Below the pieces are notes generated by a model. The model ran no database searches and was not told the origin of the DNA. It saw only the letters and a program-made list of their open reading frames with translations. From Ottelia alismoides (lineage: Eukaryota > Streptophyta > Magnoliopsida > Alismatales > Hydrocharitaceae): a stretch of 64,000 nucleotides of DNA. Positions 57,932 through 64,000 of this stretch are shown here, piece by piece. The position numbers and the translations under genes are program-made. Position 1 is the stretch's first letter; each line of letters starts with the position of its first letter. The stretch covers positions 310,001 to 374,000 of the forward strand of contig JAZKJV010009787.1 in assembly GCA_037367405.1 (NCBI GenBank), in the 5' to 3' direction.

Positions 57932-58255
57932 ATGCTCTCTATTTTACACACAATGCTTGAGAAGCATCTCTCTCTCTTTTCTCTCTACTCGACAGCCCTC
58001 TCTCTCCCTCTCATGTGGTCGTCCACCATGGATGCCCTAGAGAGGTTCTTCATCGCCGTATCGGTCGTCGTTATGTTGCCCGATGTTTTGTTCGTGGAAC
58101 TCCGTCTACTTCGGCGTGCCTTGATCGTGAAGAAGACGTCGGATCTCATGTGTCAAGATCAGGAGATCCACCGCTTGGATCATCAACATGGATTGCGAGA
58201 AGCACGCGATTCATCCCCGCACTCGCAAGCGTCTCCTCCGTCAGATCGGACTTGA
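57932..58255 (+). other. sense open frame in the copia LTR R-U5 block (L5)
   Basis: A 107-codon frame starts near the expected transcription start and ends HQHGLREARDSSPHSQASPPSDRT. L2 has a similar frame on the minus strand at 5207-5506; in L4 it is broken into 50007-50198 and 50090-50302. It has no recognised domain. The antisense frame (for example 50145-50369 in L4, 1995-2342 in L1) is also open. I would not call it a gene without expression data. Confidence 0.3.
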
Positions 58256-58497
58256 GATAGGAGGTCTCTTCGTTTTAGAGACTCGATCGCAACCACGCTT
58301 CAAGAGGTAACCCTAATACTTGTTTGTGGTTTAGACGAAACGATCCGAGAAGTGCTCTTGGATCATGTGGTTTCGTCGTATAAAAAAATTTAAAATTCCG
58401 CTGCATCGAGCAACTAGTGCGACTAGTCGCTCCTCACCGTATTCGATACGACGCTCACGCTTCCGTGATGCGCTTGAGGATCTAATCATATCCTTTA

Positions 58498-58815
58498 CTT
58501 AGAGGAACAACCTTTTCAAGCAGCCTACAGTATATGGAGCGAGTGAAGATATGACATGATTCTCACATCAGCCATAAGCAGTTTGAGCCAAATCAGAGAG
58601 TATGGTTGTTTGATGACATGCTCAGATTATTTCTGGGGAAATTGCATAGCAAGGGGAAAGAACCATACCTGGTCCGAAAGGTGCGAGACAATGGGAGTAT
58701 CGACATATCTGTGATGTCATCTGAGTTCAACTTTTGCGTTAACGGTTAGTGCCTCAAACCATATCTAGATCATGAGAAGTTGATCGTTGATGTCGCCCCG
58801 ATTCATTTTGCATGA
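58498..58815 (+). pseudogene. Athila-B integrase C-terminus
   Basis: The sequence resumes in the integrase C-terminal linker (TTFSSSLQYMERVKI, as at 37314 in Athila-A), then HKQFEPNQRVWLFDDMLRLFLGKL, VRKVRDNGSIDISVMSSEFNFCVNG, a TAG where Athila-A has Lys, and CLKPYLDHEKLIVDVAPIHFA to the stop at 58813-58815. The Trp codon TGG at 58603-58605 is TAG in Athila-A. Confidence 0.82.
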
Positions 58816-59940
58816 TATGTGGTCTTTGACTCACATCAATTGCATCTCATGCCTGATTATCACTGTCTTTCGCCTTGTATAGATCCAGATGTCCATATCA
58901 TCTCATTCTTTAGTCCAACACCCATCTGCATCTTGTGATTATGTTGTACTTAGGGTGCACTTTACCCTTAGTATAGGGGGGTGTCAGACTCTTGATTATT
59001 CTTTTGATTCTTTTACCTCTGTTTTGTTGCCTATATGTAGGGATATTTTACCCTAAGTATAGGGGAGGTAGACCCTTTACATTCTATCACTCGGTTTTCC
59101 CTTTATGTACAGTCTGCTATATTTGGGATTACTTGATTCTAAGTATAGGGGGAAACACTGAGCCCTCTTCATTCTGTTCTTTTATTTGTCATTGTAGCAT
59201 AGCATTCCTTTTCGCTTCCCTGTACTAAACATGAGTTATGTCTTCCTTCTTCATCGCTCTTTGTTCACTCTGAGGACATCGCTCGAGCTAAGTATAGGGG
59301 GTGTTATATATATTACATATATACTTTATCCATAACTCGTACTTTGTGTGAGTGTCTTAATAAATAAAATGGCTAAAATCCTTTACATAAAAATCGTAAA
59401 ATTTTAAAATTCTTTTTTGCATTTACATAGCCATTTATAAAATTATTTTGGTACAAATGTCTTTATAAATGTTTTGTTTGTAAAAGTTTGTAAATATTTT
59501 GGTATCAAAACTATGTATATAGTACAATTTTTTTGTAAAATGCTTGAAAAACAAAAGTTTGCAAAAACCCTGTGTAAATATTTTTAAGTAGTTTGCAAAA
59601 CTTCTGCATCCATGCATACATTCAAACATTTTTCAAAAACGTTGCACATTTTCAAAAACTTGCATAAAAGCTTTTGTATGCACTTGTACATTCTTCTGAA
59701 TCGTAGTTGATATTTAATCTAGCCTGAAATTAAATTGGAAAAATGGAACTTGGTTAAGACCTTAATCCACTTAACTCTAAGAGGAAACTTACATGACTTA
59801 GGGTTGAGACTTTTCAGGTCCATTAGTGACTTAATTCTTTGAGTCCACTAGGCTATGATTACATGTCAGCCCATGTAGAACATTCAACAACGCACACATG
59901 ATTCTCACAGATAATGGCTTTACTTGTACCGGCAACTTAC
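58816..59940 (+). other. Athila-B 3' non-coding tail
   Basis: It aligns with 37622-38760 of Athila-A, including four CTAAGTATAGGGG-type motifs and the AT-rich stretch after 59300. It stops at GCAACTTAC (59940), where Athila-A continues ACATATCTC. The open frame 58992-59228 is not conserved as coding in Athila-A. Confidence 0.75.
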
Positions 59941-62900
59941 TGATGAATCTACGTTTCATCATCTTTATTCTATCATTTTGGCCTTAAAAACCCTAGTAGA
60001 TGCGTGTAAATAGCATTAATTTATGCATTTAAGCATTCATGTATAAGGGTGTAAATATTGTATAAAATGCGGTTTTTAGTGCCAAAATTATAGAATAAAG
60101 AAAAGAAAAGAAAAAGAATAAAATATTGTAAATATTTTATGACTCGAAACCACGAGACCTAGGCATCTTGATGAATAGGTCGACAAGGAATAAAGTAGGG
60201 GGAGATAAGGGCCAAATACCTATAATTATTAATTCATTCTTTATTCATTTTGGGACCTATTTTTGGTTCCACTTTTTATACATCAAATAAAGAAACTTTG
60301 TACATGAAAGATGTAGATAACTAAATAAAGAAAAATACAAAATTGATTTCACTGAAAAATAATGTACAGATAAAAAGTTATGGTCTGAATAAAATTCCAG
60401 AATGCCAACTTCTCAGACCCGTATCTCACAAATGAAAACTCCAAATGCAGCATACTCACCTTTAATTGTATATAGAAGAAAATAAGCTAATTAATGGTGG
60501 TGGTTTCGCATTTGGCGGAGCTACGGTTTGAAAGTTGAGTTTTGGACCCACATTGTACAATGTACCGAATAAAATATTCAATTTATTATTTATTTATTAT
60601 TTTTATAATTTATATTTTGATAATGTTTTCAATAATGCATATAAAAATTATATACATTAAAATCAGAATAAAAACATAAATCAACCACAAAATAAAAATA
60701 TTTGTAAATAAAATACATAGGTATAATACATGCATCTATACCTATACAAATAGCACTTTTATTTTATTAAGTGTATAAATATATCATAAATTAAAAATTA
60801 AAATATATCTATTCTGTAGATAAAAGTATTTTATAATTTTATAAAATCATAATAATCTTAAAAATACCTAAATAAAAATAGAATACTTAAAATATATAGA
60901 TATATATACTATAAAAGGTATAAAAGCAACTTGTAAAAATATAATTCATAAAAATAATTAAAAATTGGAATAAAATACTATATAAAATAATAAATATTTT
61001 TTATTAAATAACCTAAATCTAAACAATTCATTTATTATTTTAAACAAATTTACAAAACATTTTTTTGGGCTTCTTCCTGGTTGGTCCACGTGGACCAACC
61101 AGGTGGCCTGGGATGTTGACCAGCCGGTCAACTCCCTGGACCTAGCCTGCCCCCTTGTCAGAACAACCCGTGACCCATACTTCTCGAATTTTTCGTCGTT
61201 GTTGCGTTGCTCGAGGGATGGATGACCCTTCATGGAAGTTATACCTAGTACGATCGTGATCCACGCCAGCCTCCCAGATCTCCCCATATCTTTGTGGCTC
61301 GCCCGTGACACGCCCTCGAAGTTCGCTCCAGAGCCATGTTTCATCAACCCAACACCCCCCATTTCGAATTGAACCCTCTTCTACCTAGATCTGAACCCTA
61401 GCTTGCCGCACTCCGGACCGAAGGGGTGACAGCCCTCCTCCAGCACGTGCGCGGGGTCCAGGCGAGGGCCGAGGCGGCGCTCCACCACCTCCGGCCATTC
61501 TTGGCCGTTGAGGTCCTTGTTCACGGTGTCCATCCGTTCGAACTTGTTTTATTTGTTTTTTTGTTGTTTTTAATCGTATTTTAATCCCCACACTGTATCC
61601 GGATCTCTATTTTTCGTACGGAGGCGCTCTCCTTTGCTTAAATCAACCCATTTAGAAGTTCGCTGGAGGCTGACTCCGGTGAACCTCCTCCGCACCCTTC
61701 ACGCTTCACCGCACCTTGCAGCGTCCTTGGAACTGCCCTCTGTTTATTCTCGCACTCTTTTTGCAGGTCCCAGGCGCTCAGGACCCCGCGGGGGGGTCGT
61801 TTTTTTGTTGCAGCTCGAGCTCCTGGAGGCCCTCCCCTCCGCCAACTCCGCAGCGGAGCCCCGACCGACTTCGGCCATTTTGAAGCCGCTGCTCTCCTTG
61901 AGGAAGCCCCCAGGAGGCTCTTGGGTCGTTCTGGACGACAGTCGGAGGAGGAAGGAGCCCAGGAAGCCCCAGTTAACCTCGCCCCACGCGAGACCTTTGG
62001 TTGTTCTTCCTCCGGCCTCGGTCACCGTCCGATCTCGCGCATCCGCCAGGGGCTACAGCATCCGTTAGATCACGCGACCCCTCCAGCCGTCCGATTTCAG
62101 CCCCAGGATCTAATCCTGGCCGCTATCTCCCAAGGGGTATCGCGAGCCCACGTCGCGCCACGTGTATTAGTGAGATCTCCAGCGCCGTTGGATACGCCCC
62201 TGGCATGGGTATTTTGTGATCTCACCCCTCCGTTTTTGTCTTTATTTTATAATCCCGAAACTTTCATCTCCTTTATAAAATTTATGTAATATTTGCAAAA
62301 CATGCCCCGTTGTTTTTGATAATTGCGCAGACGTCCTTGCCAGGCGCGTGCACATCACGCGCGCCTTGGCGAATTTTACAAACACCCCCTTGCGCCTCTG
62401 GTTATTAACATTTGATCCAAAAACATTTAATTGCAGTATTAATCTTTCTGGAATATTTGCGCAGAGGCCCCCGCATTTCTTGATAATTACATAAATGCCC
62501 CTGCACGTGTGCCTTTTCCTTTTGTTGTCTTTATTTATTGCATGTGTCTATAAAACCCCAAAAAATCCCCAAAATCCAGTTTAAGTCTCTGTTGCATCAT
62601 AGATTAACGCCATATTTTTATTTTTCATAATTATTGCATTTTTATATTTATTAAAAATCAAAAACCACCATTTTCAGCACTGTCTAGCTTATAAAATACA
62701 TAAAAAATATAAAAACACTCCACAAAGATCCAAAAAAAATATATTTTGTTCCTTTTAGTGTGTTTTAATTTCAGACCAAAAATCTTTAAAAATTACAAAA
62801 GCAAACTCCTAAAAATTACAAAACTCTAAAAACCTTCATAAAAATTTATAAAATTCATAAAAAATCCAAAAATCGTGTTTTCTTTTCCTGAATTTTCTTT

Positions 62901-63588
62901 GTTTTGTTACCTTTCATTTAAAATTAATTTGGTAAATTTTTGATACTGTTTGATATTTTTCATTCCCATTTTAGTTTCAGCCTTGCATTTTATTCACTGT
63001 TTTCTCAATTTTGCTATTTAAAAATACCAAAAACATTCTAAAAATTCCCAAAAATCACAAAAACAGTAAAAAAGTATAAAAAGACCAAGAAGACTTTATT
63101 TGCTTATTTTTGAATATTTTTATCTATTTTTATAAATATCTCTTTCTCCCTTTTATTACATTGTCTTTATTTTCTAATATTGAAAAAAGAAAATAAAAAA
63201 AATATAAAATATAAAAAGAAAATATAAAATCAGTAAATTAGAAATCAAAACACAAAAATATAAAATTAAAAATTAAATAAAAAATATAAAATTAAAAACC
63301 CACAAAAAATAGCATAAGTAGACAACTTGATCACATTCACACACATTTTGGTGCCTTAGTACCCCGTTCTACCTGTCTGCTCCCTGTGTTCGACCTCTAC
63401 ACATACTTGCACTATACACATCTTGTTGTAGAGTTATAATAAATTTTAACTCCGCACATTTACTTTCATTGCTTGATATATTTGTCGTGGGTTAATTGTT
63501 GTTTTAATCCGGATTTCGCGTGGTCGATTCAGCGACTGAGTTCCCGCCTTGTGTGGAACTTAAGATCACCGATTTTTGGGGTTAAACA
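59941..63588 (+). repeat. Athila-C 5' LTR
   Basis: The LTR is 3648 bp long, begins TGATGAATCTAC and ends TTAAACA two bases before the PBS. Composition alternates: AT-rich U3 (59960-61060), palindromic control region (61076-61132), GC-rich block (61130-62210), then AT-rich sequence (62240-63320) and a mixed end. Open frames within the GC-rich block (61385-61591 minus, 61634-62068, 61921-62289) show no domain and overlap on both strands, so I do not treat them as genes. Confidence 0.85.
61076..61103 (+). promoter_or_regulatory. 28-bp perfect palindrome with central G-box
   Basis: Two 14-base arms, CCTGGTTGGTCCAC and GTGGACCAACCAGG, join without spacer and are exact reverse complements. The centre is CACGTG, the G-box bound by plant bZIP and bHLH factors. 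Twelve bases downstream, GTTGACC-agcc-GGTCAAC (61115-61132) is a second dyad holding W-box words on both strands. The Athila-A LTR has only the left half (GGTCCACGTC at 40458). Confidence 0.7.
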
Positions 63589-63590
63589 AA

Positions 63591-63608
63591 TGGCGCCGTT
63601 GCCGGGGA
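63591..63608 (+). other. Athila-C primer binding site
   Basis: TGGCGCCGTTGCCGGGGA, the tRNA-derived PBS used by Athila/Tat elements, lies two bases after the LTR end. Confidence 0.95.
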
Positions 63609-64000
63609 GCAACAACGCGTAGTTCGGGTCTTGTTTGTGTTTGTGATTTATTGTCTATTTCGCAGTTTTTATTTTTGCTTATTTTTGCCCTTTTATTTTG
63701 ATATATCATTTGAATTGTCTGACCACCCCCTTGTTTGGCTTTGTGTGAGGTACGCGGATCGAGGGAGGCACTCCTTTCTAGGAGTGCTCGTGCAACCACG
63801 TGAGGCGGCTTCGGCTTCGCACTAAGGCGGACTTGGAAGGAATTTTGAAGACAACTTCTGAGCTTTTATTGCATTTATATTTTTGTAATTTTAAGTGAGA
63901 GAGAGACCACTATTATTTGTAATAATACATGTACACCCGGACTTGGACTCTTGAGCCTAACTTCCAGGTGTCTGTTCACCTGGGGGCTAACCGCGGCTTT
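63609..64000 (+). other. Athila-C leader
   Basis: This is the untranslated leader after the PBS, T-rich at 63640-63700 and otherwise mixed. No gag start is recognisable before the window ends. Open frames at 63566-63825 on either strand lack support. Confidence 0.65.

Larger units (their letters stand above)
44965..58497 (+). mobile_element. Ty1/copia tandem: partial interior, LTR, interior, LTR
   Basis: On the plus strand the order is: 3' part of a copia interior (44965-47964), LTR L4 (47965-50570), PBS, complete interior (50571-55886), LTR L5 (55887-58497). The interiors 44965-47964 and 52886-55886 are near-identical and both end with the same PPT. This equals a three-LTR dimer sharing a middle LTR, with the first LTR and the 5' half of the first interior deleted. 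The right end (58497) lies in Athila integrase sequence and is the true insertion edge; the left end (44964/44965) lies in Athila RT and is a deletion junction. In the first 215 bp of L4 and L5 I count about six differences. Confidence 0.88.
55887..58497 (+). repeat. copia tandem last LTR (L5)
   Basis: The LTR starts TGTTGGACAT after the PPT at 55877-55886 and ends ATATCCTTTA, with terminal CA decayed to TA. It contains a W-box pair at 56254-56268, dyad ladder 57166-57487, TATA box 57911-57920 and a 107-codon sense open frame 57932-58255. Athila integrase sequence resumes immediately after it. Confidence 0.92.
43024..59940 (+). mobile_element. Athila-like element B, interrupted
   Basis: Two pieces flank the copia tandem: 43024-44964 (gag end, protease, acidic domain, RT start) and 58498-59940 (integrase C-terminus and 3' tail). 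Both align collinearly with Athila-A (33459-35384 and 37311-38760), but the 1.9 kb in between, covering RT, RNase H and the integrase core, are absent. The 5' end is lost at the junction with the Athila-A LTR, and the 3' tail is interrupted at 59940 by Athila-C. Confidence 0.85.
59941..64000 (+). mobile_element. Athila-like element C, 5' end
   Basis: A complete 5' LTR (59941-63588), a perfect PBS and 390 bp of leader are present; gag and everything downstream lie outside the window. It begins TGATGAATCTACG immediately after Athila-B sequence with no PPT before it, so it is an insertion into Athila-B. The LTR is a different subfamily from that of Athila-A. Confidence 0.85.

Noticed and set aside
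61634..62068. 144-codon open frame in GC-rich sequence
   Set aside because: Lies within the Athila-C LTR, overlaps open frames on both strands, has no domain and no homologous frame in the other Athila LTR.

Overview
The window looks like plant nuclear DNA, almost certainly angiosperm heterochromatin. I found no host protein gene, rRNA gene, tRNA gene or CRISPR array. All 64 kb can be assigned to nested, rearranged and decayed LTR retrotransposons of three lineages: a Ty1/copia family with 2.6 kb LTRs and a long Angela/BARE-like leader, a Ty3/gypsy chromovirus of Tekay/Del type with about 3.2 kb LTRs, and Ty3/gypsy Athila-like elements with LTRs of at least 3.3-3.6 kb. Primer binding sites (TGGTATCAGAGCC for the copia family, TGGCGCCGTTGCCGGGGA for Athila), polypurine tracts, LTR ends and recognisable protein motifs support these assignments. 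All alignments were made by eye, so most boundaries are good to a few bases and degenerate coding limits to tens of bases.

Layout, left to right. (1) 1-4124: copia-1 on the minus strand, leader plus 5' LTR, running out of the window on the left. (2) A Tekay element on the plus strand starts at 4125 inside the copia-1 LTR. Its 5' LTR is split (4125-4966 and 15561-17962) by copia-2, a complete minus-strand element (4967-15560) flanked by the 5-bp duplication ATTGG. The Tekay body (17963-24529) carries gag, protease, RT, RNase H, integrase and a chromodomain-like tail, with an unexplained 1.9 kb insertion between RNase H and integrase. Its 3' LTR (24530-26984) is cut short. (3) 26985-32356: an Athila-like element on the minus strand, truncated in RNase H/integrase. 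(4) 32357-43023: Athila-A on the plus strand, joined head to head with the previous one, running from mid-gag through integrase to a 3' LTR. (5) 43024-44964 and 58498-59940: Athila-B, interrupted by a copia tandem (44965-58497) arranged as partial interior, LTR, interior, LTR. (6) 59941-64000: the 5' LTR, PBS and leader of Athila-C, inserted into the 3' tail of Athila-B and running out of the window.

The implied order of events is: copia-1, then Tekay into it, then copia-2 into Tekay; and Athila-B, then copia tandem and Athila-C into it. No element has an intact polyprotein, but the RT core of Tekay (FIDD) and of the minus-strand Athila (FMDD) are still open. The least ordinary signals are a ladder of short dyads in the U3 of every copia LTR (one with a compensatory change between subfamilies), a 28-bp perfect palindrome centred on a G-box in the Athila-C LTR, the triple-unit copia array with a lost first LTR, the inverted Athila pair, and a conserved acidic domain between protease and RT in all three Athila copies.
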